64,000 bases of DNA. Source: Phycisphaeraceae bacterium (GTDB lineage: Bacteria > Planctomycetota > Phycisphaerae > Phycisphaerales > UBA1924). The stretch lies in the NCBI GenBank assembly GCA_019636655.1, contig JAHBXB010000001.1:558001-622000 (forward strand), given 5' to 3'. Positions 28,619-36,262 of the stretch are shown one piece after another; positions within the stretch are counted from its first letter, which is position 1; every line of letters begins with the position of its first letter. Under the pieces are notes generated by a model. That model had not been told where the DNA came from. It ran no database searches and saw only the letters and a list, made by a program, of their open reading frames with translations. Both the position numbers and the translations under genes were made by a program.

Positions 28619-29635
28619 TTAGACGCGGTCACCGGCCTGGACAGCCCGGGCGATCTTGAGGGCCCGGGTCCCCTTGTACTGCCCGATGTTCGCGAAGAAC
28701 GTCTTCCGTCCCTCGACGCACAAGAGCACGGGCGATCCGGCGGCCCGCTCGGTCACGATCAGGTCCCCTTCGCTGAGCGACATCAGATCCCGCAGCGTGA
28801 TCGTCGTCTCGGCAAGCAGGCCCGTCACGCTCAACCCCGCCCGGTTCAGCGTCGCCGCGATCCGCCCCTGGATCTCCCTCGACAGCCCCGACCGGGGCGT
28901 GTTGAACCAGTTCTGTGCCGAGAGATCCTCGATGAGCGGCTCGATCACGTTGTACGGGATGCACAGGTTCATCGTCCCCGCACGGTTGGCCATTTTGAGT
29001 TCGAAGCCGACCACGACCACCACCTCGTTCGGCGGCACGATCTGCACCAGTTGCGGGTTGCTCTCCGTAGCCGTGATCGTGAACGTCAACTGCCTCACGC
29101 TCGCCCACGCCTCGGAGAGCGCTGCCTGCCCCCGCGAAGTGACCTTGCCGATCAGTCGTGTCTCGATCAGCGTCATCGGCCGCTGCGGGATGAACAGCTC
29201 CTGGTTGGTGCCGCCGAGCAGCCGATCGATGATCGGGTAGATGATCAGCGGGCTGATCTCCAGGCACATCTGCCCTTCGAGCGGCTTGGCGTCCATCAGG
29301 TTGAAACAGGTCGGGTTCGGCAGCCCCGAGATGAACTCGGCAAAGGTCATCTGCTCGCAGGTTGCGACCTTGACCTCGACAATCGTTCTCAGAAAACCCG
29401 ACAGCGCCGCCCCGAAGTTCCGGGCAAACGACTCGTGCAGCGTCTGCAGGGCCCGCATCTGGTCCTTGCTGACACGCTCTGGCCGCTTGAAGTCGTAGTT
29501 GCGAACCTCGACGTGCTCCAGATCGCGCCGGTGCCGGCTGAAGATCTGGATCGGGTTCTGCTCCTCCTCGACCTCGCCCGAGTCGACCGCGGCGAGGAGG
29601 GCGTCAATCTCGCTTTGGTCAAGAACGTCGGCCAT
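28619..29635 (-). CDS. fliM: Flagellar motor switch protein FliM
   Basis: FliM is the C-ring protein that binds CheY-P and switches flagellar rotation. The 338-residue protein begins with the CheY-binding peptide LDQSEIDALL (residues 5-14), followed by the FliM middle domain (QMRALQTLHESFARNFGAAL, GLPNPTCFNLMDAKPLEGQM, IIDRLLGGT, LIETRLIGKVTSRG) and the C-terminal SpoA domain (ATLNRAGLSVTGLLAETTIT..., LCVEGRKTFFANIGQYKG). The ATG at 29635 fits the family exactly; no Shine-Dalgarno is clear. No other flagellar gene is visible: the neighbours are nusA and a divergent dsbD, so this fliM is isolated. Confidence 0.96.
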   Translation of the reverse strand: MADVLDQSEIDALLAAVDSGEVEEEQNPIQIFSRHRRDLEHVEVRNYDFKRPERVSKDQMRALQTLHESFARNFGAALSGFLRTIVEVKVATCEQMTFAEFISGLPNPTCFNLMDAKPLEGQMCLEISPLIIYPIIDRLLGGTNQELFIPQRPMTLIETRLIGKVTSRGQAALSEAWASVRQLTFTITATESNPQLVQIVPPNEVVVVVGFELKMANRAGTMNLCIPYNVIEPLIEDLSAQNWFNTPRSGLSREIQGRIAATLNRAGLSVTGLLAETTITLRDLMSLSEGDLIVTERAAGSPVLLCVEGRKTFFANIGQYKGTRALKIARAVQAGDRV

Positions 29636-29783
29636 GGTCGGGGTGTATGTTCCGTTGAGGGGCTGAATCCGACTCCCGGAGTATCGGACCGAGGGGTTTG
29701 GACCCTTGAAGGAGTGGAGGGCTCCCCGAATTCCCGGCCGCGTTGGCAACGCCCCCTCTCGGCGCGGGTTAAATAGGCACCCC

Positions 29784-31838
29784 ATGACGATGTCCAATCT
29801 CACCCCACTCCACCATCCCGTCCGTACCCTCCGATTGGTCGCTTTGGCCTTTGCCAGCCTTCTCCTGCTGGGGGTTCCGGCTCCGGCTGCCCAGCCGGCA
29901 CCGTCCGACGACGCCCCCGTGGCCATATCGGCAATCGCCCAGCGGACCACGACCCAGCCCGGCGACCGGTTCGCCGTTGCCGTCGTCCTTGAGTTCGCGG
30001 AAGGGTGGCACGTCTGGCCCCACGTTCCCGTTGTCCCGAAAGAGCTCGACGGGGTCACGGCCACTCCCACCGACCTTGGCATCCCATCGGAAGGGACGTC
30101 CAAGGGGATCACCGCTTTCCCAAGCCTCGCACAGTGGCCCAAGCCCGCGGCCGTGGAGACCGGCGCGTTCACCGGCGACCCGATCCGGCTCCTGAGTTAC
30201 GCCCAATCCGCGGTGATCTTCCTGCCCGTCCGCGTCGACGACAACGCCACTCCCGGACCAGCCCACGTATCGGTGGAAGTGAGTTTCCAGGCCTGCAACG
30301 AGACGACCTGCCAGCCGCCTACTTCGCTCACGGCTACGGCCGCGTTCGAGATTGTGGCGGCCGGAACGCTGAGCACCGATTCTCCGTCTGGAGACGCCTT
30401 CAAGGGTTTCGATCAATCGGTGCTGGCGGAGATCACCGGAGTTCCGAGCACCTCGGTGCAGCTCGAAGCCAGTTCGCCTCCCCGCCAACTCCCCTCCCTC
30501 TTCGGAGTCCAACTCCCCAGCCCTGACAGTGCGGTCGGCGTGTTCGTCCTGCTGCTGGTCAGCATCCTCGGCGGCGCCTCGCTCAACCTCACCCCGTGCG
30601 TCCTCCCGGTTATCCCGATTAAGGTCATGACTCTTGTGCAGCACGCCAACTCACCGGGCCGCACATTCGCACTCGGTGTGTGGATGTTCCTGGGTGTGGT
30701 CGCGTTTTGGGTCGCCGTCGGGCTTCCCATGGCCGTCTTCAGCGCCGTGCTCGATCCCTCGCGGCTGATCTTTGGAACGTGGTGGGTCACCCTCTCGCTC
30801 GGGCTGATCATCACCGCGATGGGCCTGGGGATCATGGGCCTCTTCACCTTCAACCTCCCCCAGTCTGTCTATCTCATCAACCCAAAGGCCGACACCCCCG
30901 GCGGCTCCTTCTTCTTCGGGGTGATGACCGCCGTACTGGGCCTTCCGTGCTTCGGCTTTGTTGCCGGAGGGCTCCTCGTCGGGGCTCCGTCCCTCGGCGG
31001 CTTCCGCATTATGGTGATCTTCACCGGGCTCGGACTGGGGATGGCAGTCCCGTACCTGGTCCTTTCCGCCAAACCCGGTCTCGTGCACAAGATCCCTCGT
31101 ACCGGTCCGGCGAGTGACCTTGTGAAGCAAGTCATGGGGCTGCTTCTCCTCGCCGCCGCCGCGTTCTTTGTTGCCGCCGGAATTCAGACGCTGCTTCACG
31201 AACGGCCGTATCTCTCCAAGAGTTTCGGCTGGTGGGTCGTCGCGTTCTTCGTCACGCTTGCCGGTGGGTGGCTCGCTCTCCGCACTGTACAGATCAGCAG
31301 AGCCGCATTGCCGAGAGTTGTCCTGCCCTTCGTGTCGTTGCTCGCCGTCGGCGTCACGATCGCATTCGCGGCGGGCATGTCCCGGACGGCAAGGGAGGAC
31401 TGGGAACGATCGGAGATGACAACCTCCGGCCCCGGAGCCCTCATCACCGGTGCCTGGCACGAGTACTCGGCCGCCCGCTTCGAACAGGCGATCCTGGCGG
31501 AGAGGGTCGTTGTCGTCGACTTCACGGCTGACTGGTGCATCAACTGCAAAGTGCTCAAGCAAACCATCCTGGACACCGAACCCGTTCGATCCCGCCTGCA
31601 GCAGGACGACGTAGTGCTGCTCGAGGTGGACCTCACCTCGAGCTCCGCGCCAGGCTGGACCTTCCTCCAGTCGCTCGGCCAGACCGGCGTGCCGACCCTC
31701 GCGATCTTCGGCCCCGGCGCTTCCAAGCCGATCGTCTACAACGTGTACACACCAAGCGTCGTCATCGCGGCCATTGAAAGGGCCAAGGGCCCGCCGGCGA
31801 CCGCCGCCGCGGCCCCGACCATCCCGACACGGCCCTGA
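29784..31838 (+). CDS. dsbD: Thiol:disulfide interchange protein DsbD-like
   Basis: DsbD carries reducing electrons across the inner membrane to periplasmic partners. The 684-residue protein has a signal peptide (about 1-36), an N-terminal periplasmic domain containing CNETTCQPP, and an eight-helix CcdA-like membrane domain with Cys272 in LNLTPCVLPV and Cys389 in LGLPCFGF. A C-terminal thioredoxin domain carries DFTADWCINCK (Cys585 and Cys588). All expected redox Cys are present. The ATG at 29784 starts the signal peptide; TTAAAT lies 9 nt upstream and no Shine-Dalgarno is seen. It is divergent from fliM. Likely roles are disulfide isomerisation or cytochrome c maturation. Confidence 0.93.
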   Translation: MTMSNLTPLHHPVRTLRLVALAFASLLLLGVPAPAAQPAPSDDAPVAISAIAQRTTTQPGDRFAVAVVLEFAEGWHVWPHVPVVPKELDGVTATPTDLGIPSEGTSKGITAFPSLAQWPKPAAVETGAFTGDPIRLLSYAQSAVIFLPVRVDDNATPGPAHVSVEVSFQACNETTCQPPTSLTATAAFEIVAAGTLSTDSPSGDAFKGFDQSVLAEITGVPSTSVQLEASSPPRQLPSLFGVQLPSPDSAVGVFVLLLVSILGGASLNLTPCVLPVIPIKVMTLVQHANSPGRTFALGVWMFLGVVAFWVAVGLPMAVFSAVLDPSRLIFGTWWVTLSLGLIITAMGLGIMGLFTFNLPQSVYLINPKADTPGGSFFFGVMTAVLGLPCFGFVAGGLLVGAPSLGGFRIMVIFTGLGLGMAVPYLVLSAKPGLVHKIPRTGPASDLVKQVMGLLLLAAAAFFVAAGIQTLLHERPYLSKSFGWWVVAFFVTLAGGWLALRTVQISRAALPRVVLPFVSLLAVGVTIAFAAGMSRTAREDWERSEMTTSGPGALITGAWHEYSAARFEQAILAERVVVVDFTADWCINCKVLKQTILDTEPVRSRLQQDDVVLLEVDLTSSSAPGWTFLQSLGQTGVPTLAIFGPGASKPIVYNVYTPSVVIAAIERAKGPPATAAAAPTIPTRP

Positions 31839-31860
31839 ATGGTCCCCTGTGCGGGTGCGA

Positions 31861-31889
31861 TTGACTGGCCGCCACGAACCGTCTACCTT
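31861..31889 (+). promoter_or_regulatory. Candidate promoter of tRNA-Gly
   Basis: TTGACT (31861-31866), a 17-bp spacer and TACCTT (31884-31889) lie 44 nt before the tRNA. The -35 box is good and the -10 box is weak. Confidence 0.45.
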
Positions 31890-31933
31890 CATCCCTCGAC
31901 CGGGATTTGCCGATGAGGTTCCCGGTAGGCATC

Positions 31934-32005
31934 GCGGGTGTAGCTCAGTGGTAGAGCGACACGTTGCCAACGTGTAGGTCGAGGGTTCAAGCCCCTTCAC
32001 CCGCT
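31934..32005 (+). tRNA. tRNA-Gly (GCC)
   Basis: A complete 72-nt cloverleaf. The acceptor stem GCGGGTG pairs with CACCCGC, the D arm is GCTC/GAGC, the anticodon stem ACACG/CGTGT carries loop TTGCCAA with anticodon GCC (31966-31968), and the T arm is GAGGG-TTCAAGC-CCCTT. The discriminator is T and CCA is not encoded. Confidence 0.97.
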
Positions 32006-32086
32006 TTTCCCAGGCCGGGTTGCCGATCTCACCGATCGGCCACTCGGCCGTTCGGATTTTTGGGACCTTCCGGTGACGCGCCAGCC

Positions 32087-32641
32087 ATGCCCCCACCCGC
32101 CCCATCTGGTCGCCTCGAGGTTATCGCCGGCTGCATGTTCAGCGGCAAGACGACCGAACTCATCCGCCGCGTCGCCTCGGCCGTAGCGGACGGCCGGCGG
32201 ACCGTCATCATCAAGCCCGCGGCCGACACGCGCTCGGGCGGCCATATCCGTTCCCACACCGGCCAGTCGATCCCAGCGGTCGAGGTTCCCGATGCAATCG
32301 CTGTCATGGCTGCCTGTGAAGGGGCCGACGTGGTCGTGATCGACGAGGCCCACTTCTTCGGCCCGGCTCTGACACCTGTCTGCTGCCGCCTGAGATCTGC
32401 CGGCGTCCGCATCATCGTGGCGGGAGTCGTCCGCGACCACTTCGGTGATCCCTTCGAACCAATTGCCGGCCTTGCTCCTCTCGCAGACGAGTACACCACG
32501 TTGACAGCGCCCTGCAGTTCGTGCGGCTCACCGGCCATTCACTCCCAACGACTCATCAACGCCGCCAAACGGATCGCCGTCGGGGGCGCCGAGTCCTACG
32601 AAGCGAGGTGCGACCGCTGCTTCGTGCCGACGCGCCGTTGA
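32087..32641 (+). CDS. tdk: Thymidine kinase (type II)
   Basis: Thymidine kinase phosphorylates thymidine for salvage into dTTP. The 184-residue protein shows the P-loop GCMFSGKTTEL (about 15-25), VVVIDEAHFF (Asp86, Glu87), a lid/substrate segment AGVVRDHFGDPF (the DF-GDPF pattern of type II kinases) and two zinc-binding pairs, CSSC and CDRC near the end. The ATG at 32087 places the P-loop at the usual distance from the N-terminus. It follows tRNA-Gly by 81 bp and may share its transcript. Confidence 0.95.
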   Translation: MPPPAPSGRLEVIAGCMFSGKTTELIRRVASAVADGRRTVIIKPAADTRSGGHIRSHTGQSIPAVEVPDAIAVMAACEGADVVVIDEAHFFGPALTPVCCRLRSAGVRIIVAGVVRDHFGDPFEPIAGLAPLADEYTTLTAPCSSCGSPAIHSQRLINAAKRIAVGGAESYEARCDRCFVPTRR

Positions 32642-32647
32642 TCGCGC

Positions 32648-33190
32648 CTACCCGCGCCTCGCTCCGAAGAACATCCCGACGACCGCCGACGCCGCGGACG
32701 GCATGTACCCCATGACCCACGACCGGGCGGCGCCCGCGTGCTCCTTCGCCCACTCCACCCCCTGGTCGACCTGCCCCTCCACCGTCGACCAATCGAACAC
32801 ATCAACCCCGGCCTTGCGGAGCCCGTAGATGCCCAGGGCTGCCAACCCCGCGACCAGCAGGGTGATCTTGATGAACTTCCTGGCGACAACCGCAAAGAAG
32901 TATCCCACGATAAACGACAGCCCCAGCCGGAAGACGGCCGGGGCCGAATCGTCGATCAGGCGGCTCTTCGGTGCGGCGTCAGAAGGCGCCGTCGCCGACA
33001 ACTGGGACGAGAACGCCGAGGCCGCCGAACTCTCAGGCACGGCCGGAGAAGCGGTCGCCGCGGCGTACACCCACATCGCCGCACCAATCGCAGTCACCCC
33101 GATGGCTGCCAGCAGCACCTTGGAGCGCCAGATCGACGTTGCCGTCGCGGTCGCCTTCTCTTGAAGGCCTGGGGCAGGTTTCTCGGTCAT
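32648..33190 (-). CDS. FUN14-like small membrane protein
   Basis: A 180-residue membrane protein. One hydrophobic segment near the N-terminus (VLLAAIGVTAIGAAMWVYAA) is followed by a Ser/Ala-rich linker. A FUN14-like core comes next: LGLSFIVGYFFAVVARKFIK, then TLLVAGLAALGIYGLRKAGV, an amphipathic helix, and a Gly-rich end (SAASAVVGMFFGARRG). FUN14 proteins are best known as mitophagy receptors; bacterial members have no established role. The start is decided by an AGGAGG 6 nt before ATG 33190; ATG 33196 is too close to it. It converges on tdk with a 6-bp gap. Confidence 0.65.
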   Translation of the reverse strand: MTEKPAPGLQEKATATATSIWRSKVLLAAIGVTAIGAAMWVYAAATASPAVPESSAASAFSSQLSATAPSDAAPKSRLIDDSAPAVFRLGLSFIVGYFFAVVARKFIKITLLVAGLAALGIYGLRKAGVDVFDWSTVEGQVDQGVEWAKEHAGAARSWVMGYMPSAASAVVGMFFGARRG

Positions 33191-33283
33191 GGTCATCCTC
33201 CTCGCGGCGAGACCCACCGGGGAGAGCCAGACGCCCTCCCGAGCCATAAGTGTACGAGTTCTGCCTCCCTCTTCGTCACCAGA

Positions 33284-34096
33284 TCATCGAGCATCAATCC
33301 ACGCCTCAACTGCCGCTTCGGCCGCTCCCGCCTGAGACGCCATGCCGCGAAGGTCGATCACCGGCATCCGCCCCCCATCGAGGAAGCCCGTTGTCGTCAG
33401 GGACACTTTCCAGGCCAGCACGTCCAGACGGCCATCGCGGGATCCAACCGGGACGCGCATTCCCATCGAAGAAACATCAGTCAGACGGACCGCACCGAGC
33501 CTCAACCCGAGGGCCGTTGCCGCCACGACCGCATCGCCCCCCGCAGCAACGATGCGAGCCGGGTCGAGGCCGATCCGCACTCCGGGCACCCCTTCGCCCC
33601 CATCCACCGGCCATCCAAAGTCAGCCAGGACCACGCCCCTCTCTAGTGCCCGCGCGCCGAGCGACGCGACCACCGCCTCCGCCCCCTTGGGCGGAAACGT
33701 CGTGCATACCGCGATGGCCGAGCCACCAAGAGCGTTGCCCCCCCACCTCCCAAGGGACTCCAGTTCTGCAGCAAGCTCGATCGCCGCGAGCACGGCTCCG
33801 GTGGCCCGGTCCGCCGTGGCGTTCTCCGCGAAGTGCTCGGGGGGAATCCACAGGTCCAGCCCGCTGCATCGCAGGCCGATCCGACGGAACGACGCTGCAA
33901 GGTCTCGCCTCGCCGACCGCCCAAGGTCCCGCGGCCGGATCTCTGCATCTCTCGCATCGAGCTGGGCCCCGGCGACGCCAACCTCTCCGGAACGAATTGA
34001 CTTGATCCAGTCCAACCCGGCGCGCACTCCCGCCTCGATCCCGATTGAGGCACGATCGAGCCCAGACATCGCAACACTGAGATCCTCGATGCGCAT
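33284..34096 (-). CDS. Sugar-phosphate isomerase/epimerase-like TIM-barrel protein
   Basis: A 270-residue protein resembling the xylose-isomerase-like TIM-barrel (AP endonuclease 2) superfamily. The second half has the pattern VRIGLDPARIVAAGGD, then LGAVRLTDVSS and PVGSRDGRLDVLAW, which matches the metal-binding Asp and the pre-C-terminal G-x-G-x-LD region of that group; it ends with PVIDLRGM. The substrate is unknown. There is no Shine-Dalgarno; TACAAC lies 5 nt before the ATG, suggesting a leaderless mRNA. The divergent neighbour is a DUF4149-like membrane gene 53 bp away. Confidence 0.6.
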   Translation of the reverse strand: MRIEDLSVAMSGLDRASIGIEAGVRAGLDWIKSIRSGEVGVAGAQLDARDAEIRPRDLGRSARRDLAASFRRIGLRCSGLDLWIPPEHFAENATADRATGAVLAAIELAAELESLGRWGGNALGGSAIAVCTTFPPKGAEAVVASLGARALERGVVLADFGWPVDGGEGVPGVRIGLDPARIVAAGGDAVVAATALGLRLGAVRLTDVSSMGMRVPVGSRDGRLDVLAWKVSLTTTGFLDGGRMPVIDLRGMASQAGAAEAAVEAWIDAR

Positions 34097-34101
34097 GGCC
34101 T

Positions 34102-34143
34102 GTTGTATCCGGTCATCCGATCAAAGTCTCGCGCTGGTACGAT
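34102..34143. promoter_or_regulatory. Divergent -10 boxes for the TIM-barrel and DUF4149-like genes
   Basis: In a 53-bp gap, TACAAC on the minus strand (34102-34107) is 5 nt from one ATG and TACGAT on the plus strand (34138-34143) is 6 nt from the other. Neither gene has a Shine-Dalgarno. Both would yield mRNAs starting at or near the ATG. Confidence 0.4.
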
Positions 34144-34149
34144 CGGTGC

Positions 34150-34767
34150 ATGAAGCCATGGAGGCCATTCTGCGAGGCCCTGCACGTCTCGGTCCTGGGC
34201 CTCTGGCTCGGCGCCCTGGGGATGGGTGCGGCCAGCGCGGGCGTGCTGTTCCCGACGATGAAGCGTCTGGCCCCTCGACTTCCCGATTTTTCGGCCTACT
34301 CGGGCGATCAATGGCTCATCGCCGCGGGCCATGTGGGCCAGAAGGTGTTCCTGATTCTGGACGTCGTTCAGTTCGCCTGCTCGCTCATCGCTGTCGTGAC
34401 GTTCACGGCTCTGGTGATGTTGAGGCCTCGGGCGAGGATTGGCGCATCGTTCATTCTGCGAGCCGTGGCGCTGAGCATCGCTCTCGCGAGCGTGGCCGGC
34501 GAGATCTTTATCCTGGCCCCATCCATGAACGCAGCGCTCCAGGCATACTGGTCGGCCGCGAGGGCGGGGAACCTGGACGCCGCACTCGAGCACCAGCAGG
34601 CCTTCACGGCGATGCATCCCATGGCAACCAAGCTCATGGTCCTGACGGCGATAAGCGTGCTTATCTCGCTGGCTCTCGGAGCCTGGGCCGCCGCGACGAG
34701 CCGGCCCGCTGGGGAGCCCGGTTCGCGTGGCCTGGAAACGCCCGCACTACTGAATGCGAGGACCTGA
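34150..34767 (+). CDS. DUF4149-like integral membrane protein
   Basis: A 205-residue protein with four predicted membrane helices. The first reads HVSVLGLWLGALGMGAASAG and is followed by FPTMKRL, the second lies in LILDVVQFACSLIAVVTFTA, and the last has KLMVLTAISVLISLALGAWA. The arrangement of G-rich first helix, F-P motif and short helices matches DUF4149-type proteins. The function is unknown. The nth start codon follows its stop directly (TGA-GTG), so the two are translated from one mRNA. Confidence 0.6.
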   Translation: MKPWRPFCEALHVSVLGLWLGALGMGAASAGVLFPTMKRLAPRLPDFSAYSGDQWLIAAGHVGQKVFLILDVVQFACSLIAVVTFTALVMLRPRARIGASFILRAVALSIALASVAGEIFILAPSMNAALQAYWSAARAGNLDAALEHQQAFTAMHPMATKLMVLTAISVLISLALGAWAAATSRPAGEPGSRGLETPALLNART

Positions 34768-35487
34768 GTGGCACGCCCGCGGATACAGGCTGAGCCCGAC
34801 CTGCCCTTCTCGCTCCCCCAGGTCACCCAGGCACAACGAGCTCGAGCGCTCGAACTCCTTGCCGCCCTCAAGGGCCACTATCCGAACGCCAAGTGCGAAC
34901 TGGAGTACTCGAGCCCGCACGAACTTCTCGTTGCGACGATTCTCTCCGCCCAAGCGACGGATGCCGGCGTCAACAAGGCCACCCCGGCGCTCTTCAAGCG
35001 ATTCCCCGCTCCATCGGACTACGCGAATTCCACGCCCCAGGAGATCGAACCGTACATCCGGACCATCGGACTGTTCCGCAACAAGGCCAAGGCGATTCAC
35101 GCTTCAATGAAGGATGTCGTCGAGGTCTTCCACGGCGAGGTTCCCCGCACGATGGCTGAACTCCTCACCCTGCACGGGGTCGCGAGAAAGACCGCCAACG
35201 TCGTCCTCGGAAACGCATTCGGAATCAACGTCGGAATCCCGGTCGATACGCATATCCAGCGTCTAAGCGTCCGCCTCGGGCTCGTGAAGGACGGGACCAG
35301 TGTCCAGATGATCGAGCGCCGATTGATGGCGCTCTTCCCCCGCGACCAGTGGTGCGAGGCGGGCCACCGCCTGATCTTCCACGGACGCTACGCCTGCAAG
35401 GCCCGCTGCCCGGCGTCTGGCGGCTGCCACCAGCACCCGATCTGCGCCCAGTTCGGTCGGTCGTGCGAGTGCCGCAAAGCCAGATGA
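34768..35487 (+). CDS. nth: Endonuclease III
   Basis: Endonuclease III is a bifunctional glycosylase/AP lyase for oxidised pyrimidines. In the 239-residue protein the HhH is LLTLHGVARKTANVV with catalytic Lys141, and the catalytic Asp160 lies in GIPVDTHIQRL. The C-terminus has Cys at 210, 214, 220, 226, 233 and 235. The usual cluster-binding spacing is C-x6-C-x2-C-x5-C; here only the C-x5-C end fits, so iron-sulfur binding is unusual or altered. The GTG start follows the upstream stop immediately, with GAGG 6 nt before it. The N-terminal 20 residues extend beyond E. coli Nth. Confidence 0.93.
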   Translation: MARPRIQAEPDLPFSLPQVTQAQRARALELLAALKGHYPNAKCELEYSSPHELLVATILSAQATDAGVNKATPALFKRFPAPSDYANSTPQEIEPYIRTIGLFRNKAKAIHASMKDVVEVFHGEVPRTMAELLTLHGVARKTANVVLGNAFGINVGIPVDTHIQRLSVRLGLVKDGTSVQMIERRLMALFPRDQWCEAGHRLIFHGRYACKARCPASGGCHQHPICAQFGRSCECRKAR

Positions 35488-35501
35488 CCCTGCCAACTCG
35501 G

Positions 35502-35530
35502 TTGAATACTCGATGTCATGAACATAGTAT
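35502..35530 (+). promoter_or_regulatory. Strong sigma-70-type promoter upstream of the basic protein gene
   Basis: TTGAAT (35502-35507), a 17-bp spacer and TAGTAT (35525-35530) lie in the most A+T-rich stretch of the region (about 35500-35570). Confidence 0.7.
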
Positions 35531-35567
35531 TTTATTATTGACCGTTCTATTACTATTGAAAGGCCTG

Positions 35568-35993
35568 ATGATGGCAAACAAGTCATTCGACGAGAAGTTT
35601 CTGCTCGAACTCGATCTCTCCGGACTCCTCGACCTCCGCGATGCCGTCGTGAAACGCCTCAAGGCCGAGCGAAACCGCATGGACGGCCTCATGGAGAAAG
35701 TCACCCACGCCATCGGTGAGGCCTTCGATTCCCACGATGGCGCCCCCAAGCGTGGCCGCACCAGAGCATCGCGCCCCGGTCGCGGCCGGGGCCGGCGCGG
35801 CGAAGGCTGGGAGATTGTCCGGTCGGCCATCGAGAGTAAGGGCGGCAAGGCCAAGGCCGCGGACATCCGCCCGTCCTGGGGGAACCGCTCCACACCGCTC
35901 TCCGTCGCCCTCGCGTCCTATGTCAAGAGCGGCCGGCTCAAGAAGTCGGGCAAGGGCCGCGACGCGGTCTTCACTCTCGCAAAGGGTGAGTGA
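35568..35993 (+). CDS. Small basic protein with winged-helix-like C-terminus
   Basis: A 141-residue protein of unknown function. The N-terminus is helical ([20 protein letters not shown], followed by [11 protein letters not shown]), the middle is a Lys/Arg/Gly-rich hinge ([17 protein letters not shown]), and the C-terminus ([20 protein letters not shown], then [20 protein letters not shown]) has the helix and wing pattern of a winged-helix DNA-binding domain. A nucleoid or regulatory role is plausible but unproven. Two tandem ATG codons follow GAAAGG; the first is 4 nt away and the second 7 nt. It has its own promoter (35502-35530), stronger than most in the window. Confidence 0.65.
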   Translation: MMANKSFDEKFLLELDLSGLLDLRDAVVKRLKAERNRMDGLMEKVTHAIGEAFDSHDGAPKRGRTRASRPGRGRGRRGEGWEIVRSAIESKGGKAKAADIRPSWGNRSTPLSVALASYVKSGRLKKSGKGRDAVFTLAKGE

Positions 35994-36044
35994 GTAGGCT
36001 GGGCCGCCCCCCCCCAGCGCCGGCTCGCGGCTCCCGACCCGAAA

Positions 36045-36118
36045 CGTGCCCGGCAGGAGTCGAACCTGCAACCTCTGCCTTCGGAGGGCAGCGCTCTATC
36101 CAATTGAGCTACGGGCAC
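36045..36118 (-). tRNA. tRNA-Arg (CCG)
   Basis: A complete 74-nt cloverleaf on the minus strand. The acceptor is GTGCCCG/CGGGCAC, the D arm is GCTC/GAGC, the anticodon stem CTGCC/GGCAG carries loop CTCCGAA with anticodon CCG (complement of 36082-36084), and the T arm is GCAGG-TTCGACT-CCTGC. The discriminator is G and CCA is not encoded. It is the second intact tRNA in the window. Confidence 0.97.
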
Positions 36119-36165
36119 ATGCTCCAAGCGCCGGCCTGCGCCGGCACCTGAATCCCAACGGCCCG

Positions 36166-36194
36166 ATGCTACGATCGGCCACACCGTTTGGCAA
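36166..36194 (-). promoter_or_regulatory. Candidate promoter of tRNA-Arg
   Basis: On the minus strand TTGCCA (36189-36194), a 17-bp spacer and TAGCAT (36166-36171) lie about 47 nt before the tRNA. Both boxes are close to the sigma-70 consensus. Confidence 0.55.
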
Positions 36195-36262
36195 CGGCCA
36201 CACCCCCGCAAGTCAACTACACACCCACCCAGAGCCGACGGCCCCTCCCACCGCAGGTTCCG

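Noticed and set aside
27662-29776. Open frame of 704 codons spanning the nusA 5' part, the gap and fliM on the plus strand
   Set aside because: It crosses two well-supported genes on the other strand and has no domain or Shine-Dalgarno.
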